This document shows, piece after piece, positions 1 to 63,705 of a DNA stretch of 64,000 bases. This DNA is from Fratercula arctica (lineage: Eukaryota; Chordata; Aves; Charadriiformes; Alcidae): assembly GCA_947846985.1 (NCBI GenBank), contig CANTUZ010000002.1, positions 155,057,889-155,121,888 of the forward strand. The letters are read 5' to 3'. The position numbers and the translations under genes are program-made. How positions within the stretch are numbered: the stretch's first letter is position 1; the number at the start of each line of letters is the position of its first letter. The notes beneath the pieces were generated by a model. The model saw nothing but the letters and a program-made list of their open reading frames with translations, ran no database searches and was not told the DNA's origin.

Positions 1-639
1 AGGAGACTCCCTTCTAGGAGGTGAAACGGGACAGATGGCCCCAAGTATTTGGGAAATTCTCTGTAAATTGTGTTTACTGGGCACGTGTCACCCAGGGGCA
101 GGACACAGATGCTGGCACAGGATTGCTGAACCCTGGTGCCAAAAATGCTGGGGGGCGGGGGGTGCTGGGGATGCTGAAGGTGCCGTACCTGTTGGGGACG
201 GCGGGGGTGCCCAGGCTGCAGGGAAGGGCTGCTGCTGCCCCAAGAGTCGGCCCAGGTTTGCTGAGCCTGAAAGAGAGACGGGAGCGATGGCCGGTGGTCA
301 CCTCTGCTCTTGCCCCAAGCGCATCCCCAGGCTGCAGGGGTTGGGGTTGGCCCTTACCTTGGGGGTAGAAGGTTTTGGGATGGAGAAAAGGCTGCAGCAG
401 GTGGGGCATTGGTGGGACTCGGGGGCTGCGCAGTGGGAGCCGCAGTGCTGGCTGCTCCATGGCCCGTTAGGTGTGTTGCCTGCTGAGGACGGAGGTTGCT
501 GGCTGTGGCCTTTTGTTTGAGGGTCTCCTAGGAGGTGCTCCCAGTGTTCCACCCCGCCCCCACCAGGCTCCCCAGTGCCTCATGGGAAGGGAAAGGGTTA
601 AGGGGGGCTGGGGTGTCCCCTGCCCCTCCAGGCAGCTCT
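1..639. other. GC-rich sequence left of the CR1, unidentified
   Basis: G/C-rich with short overlapping open frames on both strands and no splice or coding pattern I can support. It may be the further 5' part (ORF1/5'UTR) of the CR1 that follows, but I cannot identify a motif that proves it. Confidence 0.4.
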
Positions 640-2266
640 TGGGTGCTGCGGTTGCAAATGCCCATGGTCATTTCCCAGGGCTGTGGTCTCCTTGGTGTCA
701 GTGAGACTCGGTGGCGTGAGTCCCGCAGCCCGAGTGCTGGGATGGAGGGCTGCAGGCTGTTCAGGAGGGATGGGGGAGGCAGGAGAGGTGGAGGTGTCGC
801 ACTACATGGAAGGGAGAGGTTTGATTGCACAGCCCTTAACAGTTAGGGGTGATGTGGTTGAGAGCCTCTAGGTGAGGATGAAGGGGATGGAAAACAAAGG
901 AGATGGTGTAATGGGTGTCTATTACTGATTGCCCAGCCAGGATGCCAGCAGTGAGGAGTTCCTGGGTAGGCAGTTTAGAGGAACCTCTGGACCGGCAGCC
1001 CTTGTCCTTAGGGGAGACTTCAACTTCCCAGACTTCCACTGGGAATACCACACCGCTGTGACAAGCAGGTCAGGGAACCACTTGAAGTTTGTGGAAGATG
1101 ATTTCTTGTCACAAATACTCGGTGAGCCAATGAGGAAAGATGTCCTTTGAGACTTGCTATTTGTAAATGGAGAAGGACTCCACGGTCCCCCACAATATCA
1201 TTCTCTCTAAAATGGAGAGTTGGATGTGACGGGTGGACTCTTTGGTGGATAAGGACTCGGCTGTATGGTTGCATCCAGAGAGTAGTGGTCAATGGTTCAG
1301 TGTCCGGATGGAGATCAGTGATGAGTGGTGTCCCTCAGGGGTCTGTATTGGGACCAGTGCTGTTTAATATCTTCATCAGTGACATGGACAGCAGGATTGA
1401 GTGCACTTTCAGCAAGTCTGTGGAGGACACCAAGCTGAGTGGTGCGGTTGACATGCTTGAGAAGGGGGTCCCTGTGAGCATCATGAGGTTCAACAAGGCC
1501 AAGTGCAGGGTCTTGCACTTGGGTCTGGGCAAGTCCTGGTATCAATACAGGCTGGGGGATGAAGGGATTGGGAGCAGCCCTGCCGAGATGGACTTGGGGC
1601 TACTGTGGATGAAATATCGGACGTGAGCCAGCCATGTGTACTTGCAGCCCAGAAAGCCAACCGTACCCTGGGCTGCATCAAAAGAAGCACGGCCAGCAGG
1701 TCAAGGGTGGTGATTGTACCCCTGTACTCTGCTCTGGTGAGACCCCTCCTGGAGCATTGCATCCAGATCTGGAATCCTGAGCACAAGAAGGACATGGACC
1801 TGTGGGAGCGGGTCCAGAGAAGGGCCACGAAGATGATGAGAGGGATGGAGCACCTCTGCCATGAGGACAGGCTGAGGGAGTTGGGGTTGTTCAGCCTGGA
1901 GAATAGAAGGCTCTGGGGAGACCTTATTGTGGCCTTTCAGTACTTAAAGGGAGCTTATAAGAAAGATGGGGACAGACTTTCTAGTAGGGCCTGTTGTGAT
2001 AGGACAAGGGGCAATGGTTTTAAACTAACAGAAGGAAGATTCAGACTAGATATGAGGAAGAAATTTTTTACAATGAGGTTGGTGAAACACTGGAACACGT
2101 TGCCCAGAGCGGTGGTAGATGCCCTATCCCTGGACACATTCAAGGCCAGGTTGGAAGGGGTCTGAGCAACCTGATCTAGTTGAAGATGTCCTTGCTCACT
2201 GCAGGGAGGTTGGACTAGATGACCTTTAAAAGTCCCTTCCAACCCAAACCATTCTATGATTCTATA
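640..2266 (+). mobile_element. CR1 LINE with endonuclease and RT remnants, internally deleted
   Basis: The longest CR1 copy here. Degraded endonuclease motifs come first: LLGVSETRWRES, CRLFRRDGGGRRGGGVAL, VRGDVVESL and LRGDFNFPDFHWEYHTAVTS. Reverse-transcriptase sequence then appears abruptly after about 1215: VVVNGSVSGWRSVMSGVPQGSVLGPVLF, so the region between is missing. The FADD catalytic box is changed to SVED, and a further deletion follows. The ORF2 C-terminus (1605-2165) is open over 186 codons. It ends ACCATTCTATGATTCTATAG. Inactive. It lies downstream of ASAP1. Confidence 0.93.
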
Positions 2267-5200
2267 GTGCTGACCAGATGCTCTGAATGCCCTGCTGCCC
2301 TCCCTACCCCATCATCATTTGCTACAGTCTTGCTGCTTCTCTTGGATAAGGGACCTTCACTTCTCTGTGTCACTTGAATCTCTGCATTACCTTGAGCTCT
2401 GAGGTGAGTGTATGGCCCACCTACAGGCACAGCTCACTGGAAAGCTGCTGACTCCTTATGACTGATCTTCACATCAATGATGAAGTCACTCATACTCCTT
2501 CAAAGGCGTCGAAGTTATGGTTTATGTGTAGCCATCTCCTGCTCTTCTCACACCTCCACGTTGCAGCACATGCAGAGTTGAGATTTGTTCTTATACTCTT
2601 CAGAAGACTCAGAAGTTCTCATCTTCCAGCATCATTCAGTGTAAGTTCACATCACATGAAGCTCAATGCTCCTTGCTCTCCAGAGAGCCAAGCGTCCCTT
2701 TGAAGCTCTGTGCCCCTGTAGAGGCAGGTTTAGCATTTGTTCTGTTTCTTTCTACAGAGGTTGGCCCAGTTCCTGTAGGGAGGATAGAGACTGACGACGA
2801 TCCTGAATCACAGATCTGCCCTTCAGCCCGCTTCTATCCACAGCGTCCAGAACTACTGCAATAGTCCTGGAGTTGCTCCACAAGGCTTTTTTCCAGCTTC
2901 TGGATGAGTTTCCATACAATAAAACATCTCATCTGAAATAAGAGCATGTGGCTGGCTGCAGCTCACTTACTGCTCAGCTACCCGGGCTCTCGCTTTCCCT
3001 CCTGGAGTTACCAAAGTAGAGCTACAAGGATGCTACAAGAGAATCTACAAGGAATACAGGGAAGGCTGGTACTCATGAGTATGTAGGTCTACAGCCATGG
3101 ATGGGATGGCTTGCAGTATGGACAGGTGATTGATTACAGACAACATAATCTTTACTAATTTGAAAAAAATGTCTGCTTTTGTCTTTGAGATGTCTTTGAA
3201 GCAGTGTGTGGCTACTGGTGTCACTGGGTCACAAAGGAAGTCTGCAGGCTCTAACAGAAAACCACCGCAAAACCCCTGCTTAACCAGCAAACGGCTGCTG
3301 AGCTCTTCTGCGCACGTTCAGCTCAAGAGGTGGCTTTGTCTGTCTTTAGTCTGAAGTTCAGGAGCACGTTTCAATCCTTTTTCATAAGTTTGTTTTTGAT
3401 TTTTTTGTTTAAACGCTAAGAACTCCAGCTCAGAGCCATGATGACACTGACAACCGTAGCAGGGATGTGGGAGCAGGGAGACATGAGAAACGTTACTTAA
3501 CTACTTTTGAGAGCACCTTCAGACTTAAGCTGTTGCATACTATTCCTTACTCTCGTGAGGTTACAGGCAGCTGTAGTAAGTTCTTCCTGTAGCATTCCCT
3601 GGGGAAGAGGCTGGGGAAATTAATTAGTTACCAAAAACTCAAGCCTAATGCTATTGCTTTGAACTGAAAAAAGGTAAAGACAATTAAACAACCTCGAATG
3701 CAGCCATTCTGGAGCAGTCTGGTTTGAGTGTTCAAGGGTGACTCATCTACATGATATGACTGTGAGAGAAAATCAGATTTCTAGATTTCTGGTGGTAACT
3801 GAGGCACAAGAAGCATCTTCAAGCCTTGGGGAAAAAAAAACATGGGGGAAGGGACCAAGTCCCGCACTGCCTTTCAGCGAACAGGAACAAGCCCAAGGGG
3901 AGGGGATGTTTGTGATCAGACACTACCAGAACTAAGACCAAACTGGTAGGAACCGCAGAGCAGCATTAAAACTCAAGCATTTCAAGTTCCAGGTAAGCTT
4001 AAACTCGCTCAAAACATTCTTCAGGTGGTACAGCAAACGACCGATCAGCTTCTCCTCTGCTCTGACATGGTTAGCAGATGCGACAGCTGTCACAAATTGT
4101 TTGTCCCCCGCCCCCACTATTATAAAAAGAGACCGGAGCAGACATCCGCCGCGCTGCAGACAGGAGGATCTGTTCTGTAATTTACAGAGGAACAAGGCAA
4201 AGCCTGTGCTGTGACACACTATCGTTTTTAGTGTTGCTCGAACAGCAGCTGAGGAGAACTAGTCAAGGCTCACCGGTTTTGTGCCCGCCGCAGCGCGGGG
4301 GGTGTGAGCTTAAGTACAAGTTGACAAACAGCACTTAGCTTATCTCAAGGAGAAACTTGAGCACTCTCTCAGCAGATGACTGAGCTGTAAATCATTTTAT
4401 GTATAGCCCTGCAAGTATCAGTAAGACAACTTGAAATAGTTAGTTTGCATTAGATAATAAAGTTTTTGGCTTGCAGCTATATAGAGGAAACATCTTAAAG
4501 TCCCGTGTGCATTCTGTATCCATCTGAACAGCCTCCAGCTGTGTTTTAGAAGGGCTAAAGTGTCTCATAAAAGCACTCCCAGCAGCCTTAAACTCAAGAC
4601 TAAGTTGATAAGTTGCCTGTAAGAATTTACAGGCTGAAGCTGAACTTTATTTACTTAGGGACATTTGCTCCTCCGTCATATTCTGGGTTCTTGGCATAGG
4701 AGGCCTACTGCTCCAGGGTGTGACCAGCATCAAACTATGAATTTGTAACAGGGTAGAGTGTGGGGAAAGTAAAATTATTTTCCGTTGATGCTCAGGTGAA
4801 CTGTCGCACAGAACTACAGAGTCTGGGGAGGAGGGAAGCATCTGAAAACAATTAAATCATATTTATAGGGTTGGAGTGTTTGGGTTTTTGTTGGGCGGGG
4901 GGAGCTCTTTCTGAGTTTCACTGATCGGTATTTAAGATTTGCACCACTCTCACTGGTTTTGATTAGCAATCAGTCTCTGTTCAACTCTGAGCCTTAAGTT
5001 TGCCAGGAAAAGGGTAAGCAGACTCAAACTTTGAACAAGGGCGTTCCCTGGGCATGTGTTTGTCTTGGTCTCTTCAGCTGAGATATCCACCTCGGTTTTC
5101 ACTTGCAAAAGGAAATCAACACACGTCACTGAAGAACAAGTGATACAAATAGGACAGAAAACTGAGGATAGTGGAGTCAACAGATCCCTGACTGCCGTTA

Positions 5201-6181
5201 CCTGAAATATTGTGACAAGGTAGAGACTGAGCAAGAGCAGAATATTTAACCAGACTGCTCCCCCTGCCCCATGTCCGTATTTCACACACACCTTTTGCCC
5301 CATAGGTTTAGCCTATGTAAATTTAAAAGCTCAAAACTAACTGAGCAGAATATTCTATGACGAACCCAGGCTATGCCGGCGCTACAATTCAGTGTCCAAG
5401 AAGCTTATCTTACCACAGCCGTCTCCTGAGCCCTGCGCTGGTGCCGTTAGTATTTTTGATACAAACCAGATCTGATAACTCCACACTCTGTTGTGGGTTT
5501 GTTTTGGTTTTTTTTGTTTTTTGTTTTTTTTTTTTTTTTTTCCCCTCTGGCTAAATGATGTTCTCATTGCTTTCTCGCAATTTCAAGTGACTTGTTCTTT
5601 CTGGAGCAGTTTCGAAAGGTGAAGGTCTTGAAAAACTTCCAAGAACCGAGTCAGGGTGGGGAAAAATAAGCTCTGCAAGCTGGGTGGGAGCTGAAATTCT
5701 AAGTCATAAAGTCACTGCACCCAGGAAAGGTTAGCACTGCCCGAGTCGCTTTGAGAGCTGCTGTCGGGGTCGGTAATCCTGCTGCTGCCCACGGACAGAG
5801 GAGAGCCGTAGAGCGATAGAGGGACACGCCGAGCGGTTCTTTTCAACCCAAAGGGCAGCTGCAGAAGACAAGACACACCGGGCTGGCTTTCCATAGCGCC
5901 TGCTGAAGCCAGGGAGAAAGCAACGGAAACTCATGGACAAAATAAGTGTTTTGATGCTAGCTTTAGTAAGTAAGGTTTTCCAGATAAAGGCAATTGGATC
6001 CATATTTAACAGCTGTTAAAGAGATACACATTTAGTTGCATTATATAAGGGGTGCTTCATAATCAAGAGAAAACATTTCAAGTGTTTTAATTCTACCTGT
6101 TTGGAATCCAGACTTTCTCCCTAGAAGATATTCCAGTTGACAAAAGGGCCTCGTTCAGATATCTGGGATCAACTGAATACA
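2267..6181. other. Intergenic region downstream of ASAP1
   Basis: No coding exon, tRNA or known repeat is recognised. It contains a T-rich run (5497-5541), a TATA-like GC-rich patch at 4080-4310, and AATAAA-like signals on both strands. It could include an extended ASAP1 3'UTR if a distal poly(A) site is used. Confidence 0.7.
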
Positions 6182-8777
6182 TTTATTTAAAAGCAATTTT
6201 AAATATTAAAAAAGTAGAAATTAACACATACAGTACTCAAAAACTGTCACATTAAATACATGTGAATAGACATGTGTACTGATGTTTTACCTTAACATTC
6301 AATGAGAAGTCAAGATTTTAACTAGTGGCATGACCAGATCTGATTTCTGTACACGTTGATGTACTATGTAATAAAAAAATAAATAGCAACTGTTGTTCAA
6401 CAGTAAATAAGACATCATCTGCAGAGCATACTTCCCCCTCTGGGGGCACCTTCCCCTGCCCCTCCCCCCAACCCCTTATCAGCTAATTTTCCATAAAGAT
6501 TTAGACTTTCCAAATACTATGTCATGTACAAAATTGCAGACAGTGGCTCATTGAGTTCAAATATAATACTGTACTTAAACTCAATCAATATCATACATTT
6601 TCAGATTTCTTATGACCCACAATAAGCCAGAATAAACAGAACTATTGTTCCCGATGGAACTCATTTAATTTTATAAAATGCATATGTATACTATTTTAAA
6701 GAGCGTAGAAAAGAATAGACATTTGACTCTACATAATTTTACATGCCTAGGTTTTCTTTATATGATTTGCTTTTATCAGTTTATTTCAAGATCACTTAAA
6801 AATACAATTGACCACAAAAGTGAATAGGTTTTGTTCTTTAATGCAACTTAAAACATTGTAGTAATGGATAAAATGGAATGCTAAATAAATGCTAATCCTG
6901 ACTTCCTTTCCATAAAAAAACAGAATAAAGTCTGAAATACTGGAGCTGCTAATACTGAAGATTAGATGCCAGCAGGCTTGCTCTCTCATTGCGTAATTGT
7001 ATTTTTTTCCCCAATAAACTTTTCTTATAAATGATAAAACCATTAAAAGTTAATAAATGTTTTGCATTTTTTCCATGTGGGGTTTAGACTGATACTTGTC
7101 TCTATCTTAACCACAAACAGAATTAAATATTCACTGACTACAGTCTCGTAAAACTGAATTAAAAATGAAAGCCCTCAGAAAGACTGAGATGTGTTTTGAT
7201 GAAATGTAAATCTTTCCATGCAGCCAAGACAATCTGCTTTGAAATCGCAGTACTAGGTACTGCAGACAAAATAACACTTAAAGCGAGTAATACAAAACGA
7301 CGTATGAAAGTCATGGAACCTGCTACAGACAAACCATGGGGAAAACACAACGGCGTTATGCTTCAAAGTTAAAAAACGATGTTGAAAGTGACGTAGGAAA
7401 TGAAAGTTTTCAGTAACGCATTGAAGTGTTTTCTGGCAATGCAACTTTATACCAACTTTCAAGAAACCTCAGGTCGAATGCAGCCATCCAAAGATTTTCT
7501 TCGAAATTAGCTTTGTAAGAGTCTGTCTGTTGCTTGGTGTGAGGAGTGAAGACTATGACAGTTACAGTTTAGTGAACTCTGCTAAAACCAGCCTGATGCT
7601 TGTGATCTGAGTTCTGCCATTAACAGCCTGATCAAATGCATGAGAGGTCATCTCAACTTCCACTTTTTAGAGCCATTAAAAATAATTTAAATTTATCCTT
7701 ATATCACCACTTAAGAAATTTTATTTTAGGTAACTAACTTTTAGCAAGGTTGAAGACAGAGGAAAAAAAAAAGAAACCCACAAAATCATTTTTCCAAGAG
7801 CCAATTTAGCTATAAACAAATACTGTCGCAAGCTCACATTAATCTGAATAGCAATTAAGTTAAAATGTTCTTTTCCTCAAATGTAGCGATATGACTACAG
7901 TACTACTTTTGTACAAAGGCAGGTTTCAAGTAAGCGTCTAAATGCATGCATAATGTCAACAGTTAACATTTTCTAGAAGTCCTTGGTTACTAAGAATTCA
8001 GTGAAAGAAACCAGCAAATTTCACATATATCTACTAAAGAACAATATGACTAATTTTCATTAAAATAAGTTTTCGAATGAAAGAAATTTGTAACTTTTTA
8101 TAGTGAGGTAATATCACAGGGGAACTGCAATCACAGTTTGGCATAGGTCCACATAATATAAACATGAAATGCTGTATGCACACCATAAAACATTACTGTT
8201 ATCTGTAAAGTCAGTGAATATTTGTCTTCATAATTACACCTAACTGAGCACTATATTAAATAAATACTGAAGTGGGTTTTATAGCTGTAAACTGCATACA
8301 CTTATAAACTGCAGACTGATTTTTAAATTGTCCAAAACCATTCACTCATTCTAACTTTCTGCTAACTGTATATTGAGAATACCGAGTTATTAGGAACAGT
8401 CATTTCTGTACAGTTACGTGGTTGACGGAGACCACCTACGGTTGGAAAGCTGGCAGTTCCTACGTATTTTGAACAGCAAAGACAGAGATGTAAGTGCTAG
8501 ATGCCGAGGATGGCTTCAACGAACCCAATAAGGCGTGCCAGGTCCCAAGGCTACCATAATACTGGCGAAGGCAGAATAACACAGTATATTTACAATACAT
8601 ATAATTCAACCTCATGAGGTGAAACTTAAATGAATTCTTAATTTGTAACAGCAGCTATATATACAGTTGTGCACAGGATTACAGGGAGGCAGCAGCGTTC
8701 GCTTTTGCTAAAAAGCCCGTCTTGCATGAAGAATGTGCAATGCTCAAGTTTAGGATTTGTTTGTTTCGTTTTTTTTA
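6182..8777 (-). other. ASAP1: ASAP1 3'UTR, probable extent
   Basis: AT-rich, non-coding sequence with no recognisable repeat runs on from the stop codon. Minus-strand AATAAA signals occur at 7725-7720, 6785-6780 and 6187-6182; I chose the most distal as the likely end, about 2.6 kb of UTR. A Pumilio-type TGTAAATA lies at 8594-8587. The end is inferred: any of the three signals, or a more distal one such as that near 4645, could be used. Confidence 0.45.
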
Positions 8778-58889
<50,112 letters not shown>

Positions 58890-59552
58890 CTTCGATCACG
58901 AAAGGCAAAAGCAATAGAGGAAAGAGAAAGCAAATAATTTAAAACAAGAATTATTATTTTATTTAAAAAGCATGTTCCTTGAACACAAATTTTACAACTC
59001 CCATGTCTAGCAACACAATTTTCTAACACCACTACTAGAAAGAAGGCAGAAATTACTTTTTAGGCACATTGGTGCTTTTTCTCATCAAGTAACAAAACAT
59101 CATAACAAAATTCTGTGCAACGTTGCATATATGATACTGGCTTCAGAAAAGCAACTAAGATGACTACAAGATCAGATTTTACTAAACGTCTTCCAGTTTA
59201 TATTACATTTAAATTATCTAAAATGATACCAAACTGGAGCTAATTCTGAATTTTCATTGAAAAAGATCAGGCCCAAAGTTAACTCTTATTTTTTTCAAAT
59301 CTATATAGAAAGGTATAATTAAGGACACATTGATACGGTTTTAAACGTAGCTGTGAAACAATGTTCTGCAAAACATCTGACAAAACCCCACCAAAAAAAC
59401 TCCACAACCCAAAACAAAAGAAAGGGAAGTTCAATTACTCCCTTGGCATTAATGTTTTCTCTATCAAAGCACAGTGTCTTATAATTACCACAACCAATTT
59501 ATATCGAAGATTATGCCCTCCTATTTCATTCAAGGTTCTTACAACTGTTATT

Positions 59553-59575
59553 TTTGTTTGTTTGTTTGTTTGTTT
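59553..59575. repeat. (TTTG)n microsatellite
   Basis: About five TTTG units in an AT-rich intron. Confidence 0.9.
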
Positions 59576-62455
59576 TTATTTTGTACCAAATTTGTCATAG
59601 GATTTTACAGAGAAGTACTTTGGTAAAACTGGCAGTTGTGGTTAGAAGCAGCATGAAGGCTGCTATGGGCAGTGTCCTGTTAGCTGTATGTGTTTACACC
59701 ATCAGAGTAAGCAGTTAATTTGTTATAAGTGAATTTCGAACCCCCATTGGAATGAGGGTCCTATTGCATTAGCATCGGAAAGAACATAACGAGACAGAAA
59801 TCCTGTTCCAAAGAGCGTATCAGATGGAGATTTGGGGAAATAAATCGAATTGTAAAGAAACAGTTAAAAAAATAGACACAATATATGATTCTAAAGACTA
59901 GCTGTATTCAACATAAAGCCGTTAAGTTACATTTGTTCTAATAATTAATATATAAAAATTGGGAATAGAGGCTTGTATTAAAGGCGTGGTTTCCTTTAAA
60001 ATTTAAGCTTCTTGACCTATAAACATTTTTCAACATACAAAACAAATACTTTACACAATTAAAATTACACTGATATCCCTTAAAATACTTTCCCCCATAG
60101 CTTTAAACCATACTCATTTTACAAAATCAGATAATTCTTGCACAAAGTTACAGAAACGGCCATAACTTGATACCAAGACAGTCCACAGTGACAAGAGGAG
60201 ACATTGTGTGTAACAGAGCCACAGCACTTCTGCACAATCCAAGAGTCAAAAATTGTCAAGATGTACTTTTCCAAGAATCAGGTGATTGCAAAGATTACAG
60301 TAATAGTTATTTTACCAGTGAAAGGACAGGTATGCCAGCAAAACATGTAGAGCATTACAGATGTTCATAATGCGAGATGAACACCTTGAATGCATGCAGC
60401 AGTAAAGCAAGAGTTGCATTATGAGACCTTGAAAGTGTAAGGAACAAGGTTTGCTCATTGAGTAAATTAGTGGGTTTTTCCTGAATGAAAGTATGGGTGC
60501 TGAAGGGTAATTTTCCCCATACATATTGTTTTAACTGCAAAATTCCTAAATGTTTTAATAGATTTAACAGCCACATGGGAATCTCTTTTGTTATCTGTGA
60601 CAGCAAGTCAGTCTGAGATGGGTAAGAAATCTCATCTAATGGCAACTCCAAAGAGGTTAAAGGTGGCAAAATTTACAAATTGGACAGGAATCCCTAGTTT
60701 CAACTTCCTTCTCTTGCACAAAGGGTCAAAGAAACTTAAAACTACACACAACCAGAGCCTTGCTTTTATCATTTCAACTGTTTCCCTGCCGAAGTAATTT
60801 TTGGCAAGAGTACTTCTGAATTTTTACAAATTCACCAGAGAAAATCCCATTAATTTCACGTTCAATACTTCATTAATCAATAAATTTTCCAACAGCGAGG
60901 TTATAAAGCACTAATATAAGGGGGGAAATGTATTCTTAATCACAACCAACCAGGCCACCTGGCACAGCAAGAAAGTCCAGCTTTACACACTTGAAGATTC
61001 GGATATATACATTGATGGAGAGCTGACTGGTGAAACTCAGGCCACGTGTCTGCAAGCTTCATTGTCACTCATCTAATGAGTAATGAATGCTGGCATGCTA
61101 TTTCAGGATTAAAACACTGAATACCTAACTAACAGAGATATTGTTTTATCAAGCTCCTCAATATCTGCCAGCATCATTATGCTCTGACTCATGTAATGTA
61201 GCAGAATCACATGAGCGAAAGTCCTCACGTTGATTCTGAGAGAGACACTTGAACATCAATGTGATCCAATGATTATTTTATCCAAAACAGTGGATTCTTT
61301 CACTCCAGCAGATCTTTCTCCCTTGATTTGCCTGAATATCTGAGAATCACAATACTGTTCCTTTTTCTTTAAGACACAAGTTCAGTTCTCTTCAAGCCAA
61401 ACACTTTATTTTTATATTTATCATATAACTTTTTACATAGATATGATACATACGCGCACACAGTTTTTTCAAGAGTCCTAGGATTTGTCTACACTATCAT
61501 TAAAGTCAGAAAAGTCACATAATTTATTTTGCTGACGACTGTGAAGCTACTTTATTACAACATTTATCTAAGTTTCAGAATCTGATTTGTTTAATTTTTA
61601 CATTTCAAATGAGGTTGCTTTCCACTGAAACCTAATACATTTTATCATTCATCCAGGAAAAAGGTAACCAAAAAACTAAATGCTATATTTCATTTGTTTA
61701 TTCTACCTCATAATACTCTGTGAGCAACTTTTGAAAGCTGATTTGTACTATATGCAGCCATGTATGTACAATACATGGCACCGAAGAAGAACAACCCATT
61801 TGCCCTACTTTATTTCTGAGATCCGGCTGATTACCAAGTAGCTTGAACTAAAAAACACACGCAGCAGCCAGGACAGGAGGCGGCATTTTTCTTCCCAGAT
61901 AATCGGCTTATGGAGGAAAAAAAAAAGGTACCTGAGGAGAGAGCAGGTCTTGTTCCTCGTGTGTCGGGAACCAATCCATAAATCACTTCAGAATTTAAAG
62001 TTATTTCCAAACAGCTCTTGAAATCTAATCTTCACTGTTCAGCTTTTGGAGGTGAGGATAGAGGACGAGCATGAGTTACCCTCAGAGTGATTTAGATACC
62101 GGGGAGATTACAGAAGTAACGCACGTATGGGAAGCTCTGCAAGTATTATGGAAGAGATCTAGTAGGTCCATGTGCACATTGGAGATGGAAGGGAAGAAAA
62201 TGCCAAACAGAGCACTGGGAAAGACTGCAGAGTACGAGATAAGGGAAAACCGAGTACCAGAAAGAGCTGGCAGGTCTCACAATAAATTGGGATCTATACA
62301 AAAGTGCTCTGTAGTGCTCCTGTCATTTGTGACATCAAAGAAATTCTAAAACCCAGGTACGGTGTGTTCTAAGGTTGTGTTGTCCTTCAGAATGATGGGA
62401 TTAAAGATGCAAGGAGAAGAAAAGCCTTCTGGCCAAGGTTTATCTGCTACGTTAC

Positions 62456-62472
62456 ACCACCACCACCACCAC
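62456..62472. repeat. (CAC)n short trinucleotide run
   Basis: About six CAC units; intronic. Confidence 0.85.
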
Positions 62473-62769
62473 ACTGTAAGGAATTCCTTATTAATTACGA
62501 TTCCACCTGAAATAATTTACCAACTTCAAGCCATTTATCTGCATGCAGTAGCCATAATTACAATGTGCTACCTAGAAAACTACACAAAAGCCCATAAATA
62601 TACTTACTGGCCCCAGTTACTAAAGTCCTGTTTTTGAAGAAGTTCTAGAAGATTTACATGAAAGTAAAGATCACTGAGCTTCACAACACATAAGGAAGAT
62701 TCATGAAAACTACTTTTAAGAGTACATTTAGTATTATATATACTGGAAAATCAGGGTAGCTTTTGTACA

Positions 62770-63705
62770 GAAAGTTTGTGTCTCAAAAACCTCCTGGAGT
62801 TCTCTGAAGGAATCAGTAGTAGATACACGTGAGAAATCAGACTGACATGGTTTACCTGGACTTTCAGTGGGAACTTAGTGTTCCTTATGAAAGGCAGAGA
62901 ATTACACTGCTACAGGACAAGAGGAAAAGTCCTCACAGATGAGCTATCAAGATAAAAGCAGGAAACAAATAGATGAGTTTCACAGAAAGCTGTGCCAGCA
63001 CATGCAGTGTCTAACAGCAAAACAATCTGGAAAAGGGTGAGCAGTAATGCCAAAGTTTGCTAGATGGTATTAAATTATTCAGGATGCTCAAGAAAGGCTG
63101 GCTGCAGAATTTCTCAAGGACCTCACGACAGTTAGTAACTTGACAATAAATGACAGGTGAAGATCAGCATAAACAAATGCAAGGTGATGCAGAGGGGAAA
63201 ATTAAGATACTGTGAGTTGACTATTAACATTCAGGAACAGGATGATATGGTTATAGCTTTACAGCTGATTAAACATTACACACCTCCTTCTCTTCCCTTG
63301 TCAAAAAGCAAATCAATGTTAGGACTTATATGGGGAAAAAAAAAGATCAGGAACGACCTAGTGATGCTATCATAAAATCACAAGCACCCCCATCTTGAGT
63401 GGGGTATGCAGATCTAAAAGCTCAAAACAAATAGAAGGAAAAAGACTTTTCCACACAACATGTAGCAGTGGTGGGAAAGACACTGCTGTAACAAAAGCTG
63501 ATAGTTTACACTGCTTCAGAAAGTAACCACACAAATTCAAAGAGGAAATCCATGAGGTGGTGGAGAGACCACAAAGACAGTCAAACTACTAGCGGGAGGG
63601 TATTCTGGAGACGTGTCAGTGTTTATTACCCTGCATTTTACTCTAAATATCCATGATTGATCGCTGTTGGAAACTTGGCTGACTCAGTACATCTGGTTGT
63701 AAATT
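62770..63705 (+). mobile_element. Ancient, diverged CR1-like LINE remnant
   Basis: No long open frame, but ordered similarity to an older tetrapod CR1/L3-type ORF2 can be followed: ATGGTTTACCTGGACTTTCAG (RT, VYLDFQ-like), GACAAGAGGAAAAGTCCTCA, GCCAAAGTTTGCTAGATGGTA (degraded FADD region), AAACAAATGCAAGGTGATGCA, CCCCCATCTTGAGTGGGGTATGC (LEYG-like), CTTTTCCACACAACATGTAG, and TCGCTGTTGGAAACTTGGCT near the 3' end. This order matches the element. It is recognised by eye from memory of the family consensus. Confidence 0.7.

Noticed and set aside
74..846. Several overlapping frames in the GC-rich left end
   Set aside because: GC-rich sequence has few stops; no conserved domain, start context or splice pattern, and the right part is CR1 endonuclease remnant.
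1147..2165. Two long plus-strand frames resembling a reverse transcriptase gene
   Set aside because: They are decayed CR1 ORF2 with an altered catalytic box and deletions.
60000..62770. Search for the preceding BAR-domain exon
   Set aside because: No segment with the expected coding sequence ending in phase 0 at a GT donor was found; it must lie beyond the window.
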